A stretch of DNA of 64,000 nucleotides from Pradoshia sp. D12 (GCF_008935075.1 NZ_CP044545.1:1019501-1083500); one strand, 5' to 3'. Shown: positions 34,270-43,643, counted from the stretch's first letter. Notes: generated by a model from the sequence alone, not told the origin. Translations and numbers: made by a program.

Positions 34270-35661
34270 TTACTGTGTTTTTTTCAAGAAGAATGAAAGA
34301 ACGACATTTATGATAGCTAAAATTAAACTGATCTTAAATACAAATGCTGAACCAGTAGCTGCAGCTGCAGTTAAATCATTGGCTGCACCGGATAAGTAAT
34401 CAGCTTGTTTCATAGAGAATAGAGATACCATTACCGCAATACCTATAGCTCCGGCTACTTGCTGAGACGTTTGTGTAATTGCAATACCATCTGGATAATA
34501 TTGTCTAGGTAATGCATTCAGTGTATTTGTTTGTACGGATGCTAAGACCATACCAACACCTAACATCATCACGATATGTGTCAATACCATAATCCAAAGA
34601 GCGGTATCTGTTCCGTATGATGCATAAAGTCCATATCCAATGACAACAAGAATTGTACCTGGAGTAATCACGGCACGTGGTCCATATTTGTCAAATAATT
34701 TACCAATTATCGGCGCAAGTACACAGTTGATTAAACTCCCCGGAAGCATCATTAATCCTGTTACAAATGCTGAAACGATAAGGGCCATTTGCATATACAT
34801 TGGTAAAACAACAAGCATGGAAAGCATGTTGAGGAAGGTAATAATATTCATAGCAAGACCTAAAACGAACATTGGGTATCTAAATGCTTTTAAGTTTAAC
34901 ATTGGGTGTTCCATCTTATTTTGACGGATACAGAAGAATAGTAATGCGATTAAGCCGATAATAATTGTTCCTAATACTGTTGCATTTGTCCAGCCAAGCT
35001 CTCCACCGACACTTACACCGTATACAACACCACCAAAACCAATTGTAGATAATACTACAGATAAAATATCAATTGAGACATTACGGATTTCATTAACATT
35101 CGGTATATAGATATAGCCAATGATTAGTGAAATTAATAAGAATGGAATGGTGAACCAGAAAATCCAATGCCAAGATAAGGTGTCTAAAATCATGCCTGCT
35201 AAGGTTGGTCCAAAAGCTGGTCCAGCTAAAATAACTAATCCCATTGTTCCCATTGCAGCTCCACGTTTATTTGGCGGGAAAATCGTGAAAATAACACTTT
35301 GTGTTAAAGGTAAAATGATAGCCAACCCAGCGGCTTGAATAATACGTGCTGTTAAAAGTACGCTAAATGTGGGTGCTAAAGCAGCTAAAACTGTCCCTAT
35401 AAGAGAGAAAAATAAAGCTGCCATGAACATTTGGCGTGTCGTGAATTTTTGCATTAAAATACCTGTAACTGGTACTAAAATACCAAGTGTTAAAAAGTAG
35501 CCTGTTGCCAACCACTGAATGGTTGTTGCATCCACACTAAAAATTTGGCTTAATTGTCCTAATGCTATATTTAAAGCTGTTTCACTAAAAAGCCCGACAA
35601 ATCCTGCTACCAAGAGGGCAGCCATTATCGGTCCCGTTTTGATTTGTATTTGTTTATTCAC
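34270..35661 (-). CDS. DHA2-family multidrug MFS exporter
   Basis: This 463-residue, 14-helix drug:H+ antiporter of the EmrB/QacA/LmrB type has motif C (GLVILAGPAFGPTLAGMIL) and helix 1-2 features LATGYFLTLGILVPVTG with the motif A variant LMQKFTTRQMF. Expected role is efflux of drugs or toxic lipophilic compounds. GAGGAGTTATAAC precedes the ATG. Such genes are usually paired with a TetR or MarR repressor, but none is adjacent here. Confidence 0.9.
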   Translation of the reverse strand: MNKQIQIKTGPIMAALLVAGFVGLFSETALNIALGQLSQIFSVDATTIQWLATGYFLTLGILVPVTGILMQKFTTRQMFMAALFFSLIGTVLAALAPTFSVLLTARIIQAAGLAIILPLTQSVIFTIFPPNKRGAAMGTMGLVILAGPAFGPTLAGMILDTLSWHWIFWFTIPFLLISLIIGYIYIPNVNEIRNVSIDILSVVLSTIGFGGVVYGVSVGGELGWTNATVLGTIIIGLIALLFFCIRQNKMEHPMLNLKAFRYPMFVLGLAMNIITFLNMLSMLVVLPMYMQMALIVSAFVTGLMMLPGSLINCVLAPIIGKLFDKYGPRAVITPGTILVVIGYGLYASYGTDTALWIMVLTHIVMMLGVGMVLASVQTNTLNALPRQYYPDGIAITQTSQQVAGAIGIAVMVSLFSMKQADYLSGAANDLTAAAATGSAFVFKISLILAIINVVLSFFLKKTQ

Positions 35662-36812
35662 TTGTTATAACTCCTCTAAAAATAAATTATTTGTAAATTC
35701 GAGATTGCTCTCAGGGAGAAACGCATTTGTAGAGCAAAAATCCATCTTCATTGGAAGCCTAATCACTAAAGAAATAGAAGAATACAGAATCTTCCGAAAA
35801 AAGATTCGATAAAACCTTTGATTATAAAATTTTCTCAATTAAAACCAGACTCTTATAAACATACATACTAAAACTATATTAGGGAGAATTTTCACTCACC
35901 TATATTTGCTAACTGTAAAGCAAGTCATTGTCTCTATGTTTTTTTAGTCATTGATTCGTTTTTAATCATTCCACTTGGGCATTAATTATTGATAATTTGA
36001 GATAAATCCAGTATTCGCAAGTAGAATCATACTTCTTTCAAATGGTGAGAGAACGAAACTTTGCTATTTTTATGCTTGTTTCGTAGGATCCAACACCTGT
36101 ATATCCTTTTGGCGGGATAGTCCATTGCATTCGTAAATAATCAGCAATTTTGTATCCCTCCTGTTAGTACACCTCCACCATACTAACCAGTCAGTCTGTT
36201 TTTCACTATAACAAAATATTTCTTCTTGTGTAAGTAATTTGTTTTTTTTGTGACAATATTTTTATAATTGATCTTTTTATGTATTAGGAGTTTTATGCAT
36301 GGGGGTAAAAATGAAACCTTGCTATATCAAGGATGAATCAGTATATAAATCTATTAAAAATGTATCCCCTTACATTTATAGCAGGGTAAACATGCACTAA
36401 ATTGGGAAGTGGATTGTATTTTTTAAGTAATTCATATACCGAATTTTATTATTTCAAAATAATATAAAGCGGTGGTTAGATTAACTGGTTATTAGTGATG
36501 GTTTCATACAGCGGGGTAGTTTATTCTATCTAAATTCAACTATTGATAAATATTCATTGATAGGCAGTTCCCGATTTATTATCCTCTGAATACCTATTTC
36601 ACTACTGGCCACCAAGAAAATAGTAAATAAAATCATCCTGTGATACATAATTATTTAAGATGTGAAATATTTGAAAATGAAAAGGTTCTGCTTTCTGATT
36701 AAATAAAGTTTTACATCTTTAAGAACTGTATAGAATAAAAAAGGATTAACGGCATTAGGAGTCGAAAAGCTATAGTAATAGGTTGTTACTAGGATATAAG
36801 GAGTATGGAATC
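35662..36812. other. 1.15-kb region without a clear gene
   Basis: I see no intact gene. On the minus strand, TTACAC and TATAGT with a 17-bp spacer, then ACAGACTGACTGGTTAGT (near 36181-36200) and AGGAGGG, look like a promoter, TetR-type operator and ribosome binding site. Only very short frames follow. The rest is AT-rich. Confidence 0.45.
36178..36240 (-). promoter_or_regulatory. Orphan promoter with TetR-like operator
   Basis: The minus strand reads -35 TTACAC, 17-bp spacer, -10 TATAGT, then ACAGACTGACTGGTTAGT, resembling operators of TetR drug regulators. No regulator gene follows, although the exporter lies 500 bp downstream on the same strand. Confidence 0.35.
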
Positions 36813-37046
36813 ATGCTGAAAATTTTACGCTATGTTTTTTCAACGGTAGTTTTAATATTTGTATTATACGGATTTATTACTAGAAGCTTTGCGTACCAAC
36901 CATTTATGATTTTTTTCTTAGGGTTAATGATGTTAATCATTGGATTAGAAGAATATCAAAAAGGACGAAAACTGATTAGTTGGGTGAGTCTAGGTGGATT
37001 TTTGTTTGCCATGTATGTAGCAATTGAAGGTTTTATACTGAATTAA
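36813..37046 (+). CDS. DUF3953 family small membrane protein (YczI-like)
   Basis: ATG 36813 is 9 bases after ATAAGGAG, giving 77 residues with three hydrophobic helices, including MIFFLGLMMLIIGLEEYQKG, which is typical of DUF3953/YczI. Function is unknown. An upstream in-frame start at 36783 has no site. The gene is monocistronic. Confidence 0.75.
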   Translation: MLKILRYVFSTVVLIFVLYGFITRSFAYQPFMIFFLGLMMLIIGLEEYQKGRKLISWVSLGGFLFAMYVAIEGFILN

Positions 37047-37241
37047 CAATCTGCAGTAGGATCTTTTTGGCGCTTTCAGATTTATGATCAATATGTGATC
37101 ACATCTTACATTTCAGATTACATTGTGAGTAATCATATTGTTTAGAGATCTGGCATAAACTGATCCATATCCACATTGGTAAAAAATCCTGAATAAATTG
37201 ACAAGAAAATGTACTCGTGTTAAATTTATCCTTAATTAAAG

Positions 37242-37259
37242 AATTTTGAATTCGAGATA
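37242..37259 (+). promoter_or_regulatory. MhqR-type operator 1 of yceI
   Basis: GAATTCGAGATA matches the right two-thirds of the 18-bp MhqR palindrome (15 of 18). It overlaps a -35-like TTGAAT at 37246-37251. Confidence 0.65.
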
Positions 37260-37276
37260 TATTGCATTTTACATAA

Positions 37277-37294
37277 AGTCTCGAATTCGAAATA
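37277..37294 (+). promoter_or_regulatory. MhqR-type operator 2 of yceI
   Basis: AGTCTCGAATTCGAAATA matches 15 of 18 palindrome positions, just after a TACATA -10-like element at 37270-37275. The centres of the two sites are 35 bp apart. Confidence 0.65.
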
Positions 37295-37315
37295 AAAGTA
37301 TTGGAGGAATAAAAA

Positions 37316-37843
37316 ATGGCGAAATGGATAGTTGACCAGTCTCATTCAACAATTGGCTTTGCAGTGAAACATATGATGGTATCAAAGGTAAAAGGAAAAT
37401 TTGATTCGTATACAGCAGATATTGAAGCTGCGGATTTAACAGATTTGACAACAGCTCAAATTGCATTTCAATTTGATCCAGCAAGTATTAACACTTTTTC
37501 AGAAGATCGTGATACACACTTGAAATCTGCTGAATTTTTTGATGTGGAAGAATATCCTACAATCGAATTTAAATCTACAAGCATTACAAGATCTGGGGAT
37601 GACTATAAAGTAACTGGTGATCTGACTATTAAGGATATAACAAAGTCAGTTACATTCGATGTCGAATTTGGCGGAAAAGGCAAAAATCCTTGGGGAGTTG
37701 AAGTATACGGTTTTGAAGGGGACGCGAAGATTAACCGAGAAGATTTTGGTCTTACTTATAATGCAGCACTTGAAACGGGCGGCGTTTTAATTGGTAAAGA
37801 TATTAAAATAGAAATAGAATTAGAGATTAACCCGGCAGCATAA
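37316..37843 (+). CDS. yceI: YceI family polyisoprenoid-binding-like protein
   Basis: This 175-residue single-domain YceI protein starts MAKWIVDQSHSTIGFAVKHM, with FFDVEEYPTIEFKSTSI and DLTIKDITKSVTFDVEFGG. The lipocalin-like fold binds long isoprenoids or quinone-like amphiphiles in relatives. There is no signal peptide, so it is cytoplasmic here. TTGGAGGAA precedes the ATG. The promoter carries two MhqR-type palindromes, suggesting induction by quinones, which fits an isoprenoid/quinone ligand. Confidence 0.92.
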   Translation: MAKWIVDQSHSTIGFAVKHMMVSKVKGKFDSYTADIEAADLTDLTTAQIAFQFDPASINTFSEDRDTHLKSAEFFDVEEYPTIEFKSTSITRSGDDYKVTGDLTIKDITKSVTFDVEFGGKGKNPWGVEVYGFEGDAKINREDFGLTYNAALETGGVLIGKDIKIEIELEINPAA

Positions 37844-37889
37844 GTTTAATCGTTCTTCTAAGGGGAAATAAAGAAGGATAATGTCTTCT

Positions 37890-37927
37890 AAAGAGGGTAA
37901 TTTATGAGTGATTCCGCTCTTTTTTTA
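37890..37927 (+). terminator. Terminator-like hairpin between yceI and mhqO
   Basis: AAAGAG and CTCTTT close an imperfect hairpin followed by a seven-T run, so yceI and mhqO probably have separate transcripts. Confidence 0.55.
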
Positions 37928-37931
37928 TCCA

Positions 37932-37951
37932 TTATCTCGAATTCGAGATAA
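37932..37951. promoter_or_regulatory. Perfect MhqR-type operator of mhqO
   Basis: TTATCTCGAATTCGAGATAA is a perfect 20-bp palindrome containing the published Bacillus MhqR motif TATCTCGAATTCGAGATA. It lies 22 bp before the mhqO start codon. Confidence 0.88.
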
Positions 37952-37972
37952 ATAGTTAACGGAGGTATAGAT

Positions 37973-38962
37973 ATGATATTGAATGAATTAAAAGGATTGC
38001 ACCATGTGACTGCGATTACGAGCAGTGCAGAAAAAATTTATGAATTCTTTACAGGGGTTCTTGGTATACGCTTAGTGAAGAAAACCGTCAACCAGGATGA
38101 TATTAAAACGTATCATTTATTTTTTTCAGATGATGTCGGCTCCCCGGGTACAGATATGACTTTCTTTGATTTCCCTAGTATTTCAAAGGGAATTCACGGG
38201 AACAATGAAATTTCGAAAACATCTTTCCGAGTTCCAAGTGACGCAGCTCTAGACTATTGGATTAAACGGTTTGATAAATACGAAGTTAAACATACAGGAA
38301 TTCAAGAATGGTTCGGCAAAAAAACAGTGTCCTTTACTGATTTTGATGATCAGTCATATCAACTAATTTCTGATCAGAGTAATGAGGGAGTAGCTTCCGG
38401 AACGCCTTGGCAAAAGGGGCCTGTCCCATTGGAATATGCTATTACAGGATTGGGTCCAATATTTATTCGTACCTCTAATTTCGATTATTTAAAAAAACTT
38501 ATGGAAGAGGTTTTGTTGTTTAGAGTGTTAGACAGCCATGAATCTTATCATTTGTTTGAAATGGGCGAAGGAGGCAATGGAGCACAGGTTATTGTAGAAC
38601 ACAATACAACTCTTCCACAGGCACAGCAAGGCTTTGGTACAGTTCACCATGTGGCATTTCGCGTGAATGACCGCTCAGAGCTGAAGGATTGGCAAAAACG
38701 TTTGCAGGCATTTAATATACCCAATTCAGGTTATGTAGAACGTTATTATTTTGGTTCACTCTATGCAAGATTGGCACCGCATATTTTATTTGAATTTGCA
38801 ACGGACGGTCCTGGATTTATGGAGGATGAACCATATGAAACTCTTGGAGAAAAATTATCCTTGCCGCCATTTTTAGAAGAAAAACGAGAACAAATTGAAA
38901 GTATAGTTCGATCCATTAATACGGTTCGCAGTACCTTAACGTTTGAAAAAGAATACTTGTAA
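37973..38962 (+). CDS. mhqO: Ring-cleaving (hydroquinone) dioxygenase MhqO
   Basis: This 329-residue enzyme has two vicinal-oxygen-chelate domains: LKGLHHVTAITSSAEKIYEF at the start and GTVHHVAFRVNDRSELKDW near residue 220. The C-terminal YFGSLYARLAPHILFEFATD supplies the glutamate metal ligand. MhqO-type enzymes open hydroquinone or catechol rings during quinone detoxification. ACGGAGGTATAG precedes the ATG. A perfect MhqR operator is in the leader, giving regulation by quinone stress. Confidence 0.92.
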   Translation: MILNELKGLHHVTAITSSAEKIYEFFTGVLGIRLVKKTVNQDDIKTYHLFFSDDVGSPGTDMTFFDFPSISKGIHGNNEISKTSFRVPSDAALDYWIKRFDKYEVKHTGIQEWFGKKTVSFTDFDDQSYQLISDQSNEGVASGTPWQKGPVPLEYAITGLGPIFIRTSNFDYLKKLMEEVLLFRVLDSHESYHLFEMGEGGNGAQVIVEHNTTLPQAQQGFGTVHHVAFRVNDRSELKDWQKRLQAFNIPNSGYVERYYFGSLYARLAPHILFEFATDGPGFMEDEPYETLGEKLSLPPFLEEKREQIESIVRSINTVRSTLTFEKEYL

Positions 38963-39034
38963 AGAGTAAGAACAACATAATCGGCAATTCATTATAAGCA
39001 ACTAAGATGAGATTGAAAACTAAGATACTATTTC

Positions 39035-39066
39035 AGGGCTAATCGTAAATTTCGATTAGCCCTTTT
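39035..39066 (+). terminator. Terminator of mhqO
   Basis: GGGCTAATCG (39036-39045) pairs with CGATTAGCCC (39053-39062), followed by TTTT. Confidence 0.85.
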
Positions 39067-39121
39067 ATCTTTAATAGTGAATCTAGTTTTCTATATAAGG
39101 AAGATAGATTATTTGAAAATT

Positions 39122-39140
39122 GTTACAATATTTTTGTAAC
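39122..39140. promoter_or_regulatory. Candidate operator of the serine dehydratase locus
   Basis: GTTACAA-TATTT-TTGTAAC is a perfect 7-bp inverted repeat, with another TTACAA half site 4 bp further. It lies in the promoter region of the YheO-type regulator, which may bind it. Confidence 0.4.
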
Positions 39141-39269
39141 TATTACAATTTTATTTAAATTATACCAAATTCATGTTATGATATCTGAGTTAACAAATAA
39201 AGCCATTTTTGATTAAATTTTATTTATTTTAGAATGATTTGAAACCGTTTGCGTTTAGGGAGTGAGAGT

Positions 39270-39941
39270 ATGGCGATAGATCCGAATGCACCGATTTTTA
39301 ATATGGCGATACGCACAGCAGATATGATTGTTAAAATGTTTGGGCCGCGCTGTGAAGTGGCGGTACATGATTTTGCAGATTTAAAAAAATCTCTTGTCTA
39401 TTTAGCCGGCAATGTTACAGGAAGAGAAATAGGTAGTCCATGTACGGATTTAGTATTAAACGAATTGACTAAACCTGTATCTGACATAGAGGATATTCCA
39501 AACTATAAAACCAGATTGATAAATGGAATCACAATGAAATCATCGACCATTTTTCTGCGGGATGTGGAAAATCATGTTATTGGGGCTATTTGCATTAATT
39601 ATGATATTTCAATGATGATTCAATACGAGGCAGAAATTCAGGATTTCATTTCTTTTACTGAAACAGAAGAGAAGTCTGAAAACTTTTATTCGACCGTACA
39701 GGAAGTCATTCAAGATATGGTTGATCAAGTTTTATCCGGTTTTAAGAAACCGCCATCCATGTTGAGTCTAGAAGAGAAAATAGAATGTGTAAGATTATTA
39801 CAGGAAAAAGGTGCTTTCCTAATTAAAGGTTCAACAGACTATTTAGCATCCGTTTTAGGAGTATCGAAGTTTACAATCTATAATTATTTGCAAAAAATAC
39901 GCACACAAATAGATTACCAATTAGAATATCAGGTGAAATAA
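39270..39941 (+). CDS. YheO/DauR-type PAS-HTH regulator
   Basis: ATG 39270 follows AGGGAGTGAG and gives 223 residues. The N-terminal YheO/PAS_6 domain (CEVAVHDFADLKKSLVYLAGN...GITMKSSTIFLRD...GAICINYD) precedes a C-terminal HTH_22 (YLASVLGVSKFTIYNYLQKI). Relatives such as DauR control D-amino-acid or serine catabolism. The two L-serine dehydratase subunits follow on the same strand, so they are the probable targets. Confidence 0.85.
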   Translation: MAIDPNAPIFNMAIRTADMIVKMFGPRCEVAVHDFADLKKSLVYLAGNVTGREIGSPCTDLVLNELTKPVSDIEDIPNYKTRLINGITMKSSTIFLRDVENHVIGAICINYDISMMIQYEAEIQDFISFTETEEKSENFYSTVQEVIQDMVDQVLSGFKKPPSMLSLEEKIECVRLLQEKGAFLIKGSTDYLASVLGVSKFTIYNYLQKIRTQIDYQLEYQVK

Positions 39942-40084
39942 AGGAATCTATTACTTGTCGATTAAGGATTTTTGCACTATTTAGCTAAGCTTCTAATAGA
40001 ATGAAAGCGATGGGGCTTTGGCTGGAAGTATCTGAAGAAAAGTAAGCTATCTAAAAAGCAGATTGAAAAAAGGAGAAAAACATA

Positions 40085-40744
40085 ATGAAGTATCGATCAG
40101 CATTTGATATAATTGGTCCGGTTATGATTGGCCCATCCAGTTCACATACAGCAGGAGCTGCCAAAATAGGAAGAGCAGCCAGAACTATATTTAGCAAACA
40201 ACCAAAGCGAGCAATCATTTCGTTATACGGTTCTTTTGCAAAAACCTATAAAGGTCATGGAACAGACTTAGCCTTAATTGCTGGTTTACTGGATTTTGAT
40301 ACCTTTGATGAGCGTATTCCAGATGCATATAAATTCGCTGAACAGGCAGGAATGGAAGTTCAATTTCTGGTTGAAGAGGCTGTAGTTGAACATCCTAATA
40401 CGGTTAAAATAAATTTGTTTGATGATGGAGATAAAAAGTTAGAATTAGTCGGCATTTCCATTGGTGGTGGAACGATTGAGATAACTGAAATAAATTCGTT
40501 TAAATTAAAGCTGTCAGGTGGGCAGCCAGCTATATTGGTTATTCACAGAGATCAATTTGGGCTGATATCATCCGTTACAAGTGTATTAGCTAAAAATGAG
40601 ATTAATATCAGCCATATGGAGGTTTCGCGTAAAGAACGGGGAGACATCGCAATTATGGTAATTGAAATGGATCAAAAGCTCGGAGAAGAAATCATAGAAG
40701 AGCTTAGTTCATTGCCAAACGTAAACCATGTAATCCGTATGTAA
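40085..40744 (+). CDS. sdaAB: L-serine dehydratase, iron-sulfur-dependent, beta subunit
   Basis: This 219-residue protein begins MKYRSAFDIIGPVMIGPSSS followed by HTAG, the SDH beta signature. It ends in an ACT domain (PAILVIHRDQFGLISSVTSVL...NEINISHMEVSRKE), which in this family mediates allosteric response to serine. With the alpha subunit it converts L-serine to pyruvate and ammonia. AAAAAGGAGAAAAAC precedes the ATG. Confidence 0.95.
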   Translation: MKYRSAFDIIGPVMIGPSSSHTAGAAKIGRAARTIFSKQPKRAIISLYGSFAKTYKGHGTDLALIAGLLDFDTFDERIPDAYKFAEQAGMEVQFLVEEAVVEHPNTVKINLFDDGDKKLELVGISIGGGTIEITEINSFKLKLSGGQPAILVIHRDQFGLISSVTSVLAKNEINISHMEVSRKERGDIAIMVIEMDQKLGEEIIEELSSLPNVNHVIRM

Positions 40745-40777
40745 AATTAAATACTGACAGCAAGAGGAGGAAAGAAT

Positions 40778-41683
40778 ATGTTTCGAAATGTGGCCGAGCT
40801 TGTAGAGCTGGCACAATCCAATAATGTTAAAATTTCCGAAATTATGATTAGGCAGGAAATGGAAGTGTCCGAGCGATCAAGAGAAGATATTATTGCTCAA
40901 ATGGATGAGAACCTCGCAGTTATGGAACGGGCGGTAGAGAGAGGTCTTAATGGTGTTAAATCTCATTCGGGATTAACCGGAGGAGATGCGGTGTTATTAC
41001 AAAACTATATTAATTCAGGTAAATCTCTATCTGGTAAACTTTTATTAGATGCTGTCAGCAAAGCAGTGGCAACCAATGAAGTAAATGCAGCAATGGGAGT
41101 TATTTGTGCCACACCAACAGCAGGTTCAGCCGGTGTTGTTCCTGGTACATTATTTGCCGTTAAAGAACAGTTGAATCCGACTAGAATGGAAATGATTGAA
41201 TTCTTATTTACGACAGCAGCGTTCGGTTTTGTAGTAGCAAATAATGCATCCATCTCTGGTGCAGCTGGGGGTTGCCAGGCAGAAGTTGGATCAGCTAGTG
41301 CCATGGCGGCAGCTGCCATAGTGGAGATGGCTGGTGGAACACCGCAGCAATCCGCAGAAGCTTTTGCAATTACTATGAAAAATATGCTTGGGCTTGTATG
41401 TGACCCAGTCGCCGGGCTTGTGGAAGTTCCGTGTGTTAAACGAAATGCGATGGGAGCTTCAAATGCAATAACAGCAGCTGACATGGCGTTGGCAGGTGTA
41501 ACAAGCCGTATCCCATGTGATGAAGTAATCAGTGCGATGTATGAAATCGGAAAGTCCATGCCATCTGCATTACGGGAAACAGCAGAAGGCGGACTTGCAG
41601 CCACTCCAACAGGCCGCAGATTGGAAGAAGAAATCTTCGGAAAACCAAAAGCTAAATTAGTAGATTACTTGTTGGCAAAATAA
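40778..41683 (+). CDS. sdaAA: L-serine dehydratase, iron-sulfur-dependent, alpha subunit
   Basis: This 301-residue catalytic subunit carries the [4Fe-4S]-binding cysteines, seen in AAGGCQAEVGSASAMAAA and GLVCDPVAGLVEVPCVKR. It starts 33 bases after sdaAB behind AAGAGGAGG and forms an operon with it. Together they deaminate serine, probably under control of the upstream PAS-HTH regulator. A terminator follows. Confidence 0.95.
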   Translation: MFRNVAELVELAQSNNVKISEIMIRQEMEVSERSREDIIAQMDENLAVMERAVERGLNGVKSHSGLTGGDAVLLQNYINSGKSLSGKLLLDAVSKAVATNEVNAAMGVICATPTAGSAGVVPGTLFAVKEQLNPTRMEMIEFLFTTAAFGFVVANNASISGAAGGCQAEVGSASAMAAAAIVEMAGGTPQQSAEAFAITMKNMLGLVCDPVAGLVEVPCVKRNAMGASNAITAADMALAGVTSRIPCDEVISAMYEIGKSMPSALRETAEGGLAATPTGRRLEEEIFGKPKAKLVDYLLAK

Positions 41684-41689
41684 TAAGAA

Positions 41690-41732
41690 GCGTCTGTCCG
41701 CATCAAGTTAAGATGCAGGCAGGCGCTTTTTA
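41690..41732 (+). terminator. Terminator of the sda operon
   Basis: A 15-bp stem with a few G-U pairs (41690-41704 with 41712-41726) is followed by TTTTT. Confidence 0.8.
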
Positions 41733-41776
41733 AATGGTTGTGAGTGTGGTCCTGAAATTTAATGGGAAGGAATCCA

Positions 41777-43318
41777 TTAATCTTCTTTATGTGGATCTAT
41801 AATCATGTAAGGCCTCATCATGTCATAATCTTCATGTTCCAGAACGTGACAATGCCAAACATACGAGCCGCTATATGGAGAGAAGCGCATGATCAAGCGG
41901 GTAATCTCTCCAGGAGGGACAGCAACTGTGTCTTTCCAACCGTATTCATTTGGCTTTGGAGGCTGTGCAGGTCCAGTAAAGATAATGGTTCGATCCTCGT
42001 TATAACGATCCAAATCAAATGGCCGGCGATCGAGTATTTGGAATTGGATTAAATGGATATGAATTGGATGAGTAACGTTTGTAAGATTCATTAAGCTCCA
42101 AATCTCAGTCGTATCTAATCGTGGTTTTTCTGTCACTGGATCCATCCACATTTTATTATCGAGTAAAAGCAGAGTACGGCTGTATTGGTCGGTTGTACTT
42201 ACTAATTTGAGGTTGCGAATGGCCGATATATTGTTGTGTTTTAAAGAGGGTACATAGGATAATCTGTTGGGAATATGGCTATTGTCCTGGCTGGAAAGTG
42301 GCTGATTTACCCTGAATTGAAGGATATCACCTGTTTGATCAGCTGGGTCTGTATTAGTTCCAAGATTATTTTTTAGCGTGATGGTTTTGCCTTCATATTG
42401 GCTAAAATCGACGATGACATCCATTCTTTCTGCAGGTTCAATTAGAATGCTGTCCATCATTACTGTTTTTGGCAATAAACCGCCATCAGATCCAATTTGA
42501 TAAAAAGATTGTCCGGAATCAAGTTCCATTTGGTAACCGCGTGTATTCGAACCATTCAAAATACGAAAACGATATTTGCGTGGCTCCACTTCTAAAAACG
42601 GCCATACCTTCCCATTTACAAGAATAGTATCTCCAAGAAAGAACGGTCTGATGGAAGGGTTTGGTAAACCTTCTGCGGGATTATCCGGCTGGCTTGGATA
42701 AAATAAAGAGCCGTCATCGTTGAATGTCCGGTCCTGTATCAATAGGGGAATTTCAAAAGAACCGCTTGGCAGTTTCAGCGATTTTTCCTGTTCATCCCGA
42801 ATAATATACATTCCGGCAAGACCGGCATATACATTCAGTCTGGTAATGCCCATGGCGTGATCATGATACCAGAGGGTAGCTCCACGCTGATTGTTTGGAT
42901 ATTCATATACTTTTCTTGTGAAAGCTTCGCCAACTTCCTTGAAATTATTTGTAAACCAGGCATCCGGGTATCCATCACTATCGGGACGGGTTTCGCTGCC
43001 ATGTAAATGTGTAACTGTTCGAACCTCCGGCATATGTTCTAGATGATGGAATGTTTTATCGACAGGGAGAAAATGCTTGTCAGGAAGATTATTCTTCCAT
43101 TTAACCTTTACAACCTCCCCCTGCTTGGCTTCTATAGTAGGCCCGGGATATTGGCTGTTATAACCCCATAAGCGAGTTGGCGGTAAATCTCGGTGTAGCT
43201 TTTGTTGAAACTCCTGCATTCTTACTTCATAATATGTTCCGCCTCGACCATTCTCCTTGGGATTCAGGGTTTTCATAATTTGGAGTGGATCCACGAACTT
43301 TTCCAGTTTTGGACTCAT
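41777..43318 (-). CDS. cotA: Spore coat multicopper oxidase CotA (laccase)
   Basis: From ATG 43318 (AAGGAGACC site) the protein has 513 residues, the same length as Bacillus subtilis CotA, and aligns along its length. Copper ligands are visible: HLHG at residues 104-107, WYHDHAMG, THPIHIHL near the C-terminus and the T1 site WHCHVLEHEDYDMM. CotA oxidises phenolics and helps make the brown spore pigment in the outer coat, usually under sigma K and GerE. A longer frame starting at 43384 has no site. It is monocistronic. Confidence 0.96.
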   Translation of the reverse strand: MSPKLEKFVDPLQIMKTLNPKENGRGGTYYEVRMQEFQQKLHRDLPPTRLWGYNSQYPGPTIEAKQGEVVKVKWKNNLPDKHFLPVDKTFHHLEHMPEVRTVTHLHGSETRPDSDGYPDAWFTNNFKEVGEAFTRKVYEYPNNQRGATLWYHDHAMGITRLNVYAGLAGMYIIRDEQEKSLKLPSGSFEIPLLIQDRTFNDDGSLFYPSQPDNPAEGLPNPSIRPFFLGDTILVNGKVWPFLEVEPRKYRFRILNGSNTRGYQMELDSGQSFYQIGSDGGLLPKTVMMDSILIEPAERMDVIVDFSQYEGKTITLKNNLGTNTDPADQTGDILQFRVNQPLSSQDNSHIPNRLSYVPSLKHNNISAIRNLKLVSTTDQYSRTLLLLDNKMWMDPVTEKPRLDTTEIWSLMNLTNVTHPIHIHLIQFQILDRRPFDLDRYNEDRTIIFTGPAQPPKPNEYGWKDTVAVPPGEITRLIMRFSPYSGSYVWHCHVLEHEDYDMMRPYMIIDPHKED

Positions 43319-43371
43319 GTTGTCGGTCTCCTTTTTCACAATATACATTAGACTATGATGAACAGGATGGT

Positions 43372-43602
43372 TTGAAGTGGTCATTTGGACTAGTAAAGAG
43401 AGATAAATTAGTAAGAATAGCGGAGCGGCGATCGTTTAAAGAAAATGCATTAAAATTTTTAGCAATAAAAAAGGGAACAACAGACTGGCTGAAGTTCCCT
43501 GAATCTATTTATTTGAGTACCTTCCACAAATCAGTTCCAGTTGAGAATGATGAAGCAATAAATGAAACCGAAAATGAGAAGACTGCTGAAATGCCTGCTT
43601 AA
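43372..43602 (+). CDS. Possible small protein upstream of the PadR gene
   Basis: A TTG-started frame of 76 residues (beginning MKWSFGLVKRDKL) lies between divergent cotA and the PadR gene. It has natural-looking composition (WLKFPESIYLSTFHKSVP, then an acidic tail). The upstream AGGATGG is a weak, very close site. No family is recognised, so it may not be real. Confidence 0.3.
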   Translation: MKWSFGLVKRDKLVRIAERRSFKENALKFLAIKKGTTDWLKFPESIYLSTFHKSVPVENDEAINETENEKTAEMPA

Positions 43603-43643
43603 TTTTGCTAAAATAAAGATAATTATGCTGAAGGAGCTTAGAA

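Larger units (their letters stand above)
38963..39269. other. Intergenic region with terminator and promoter of the YheO-type regulator
   Basis: This holds the mhqO terminator and the palindrome at 39122-39140. No gene is seen. Confidence 0.5.

Noticed and set aside
41005-41604. 199-codon frame antisense to sdaAA
   Set aside because: Shadow of the strongly conserved sdaAA coding sequence.
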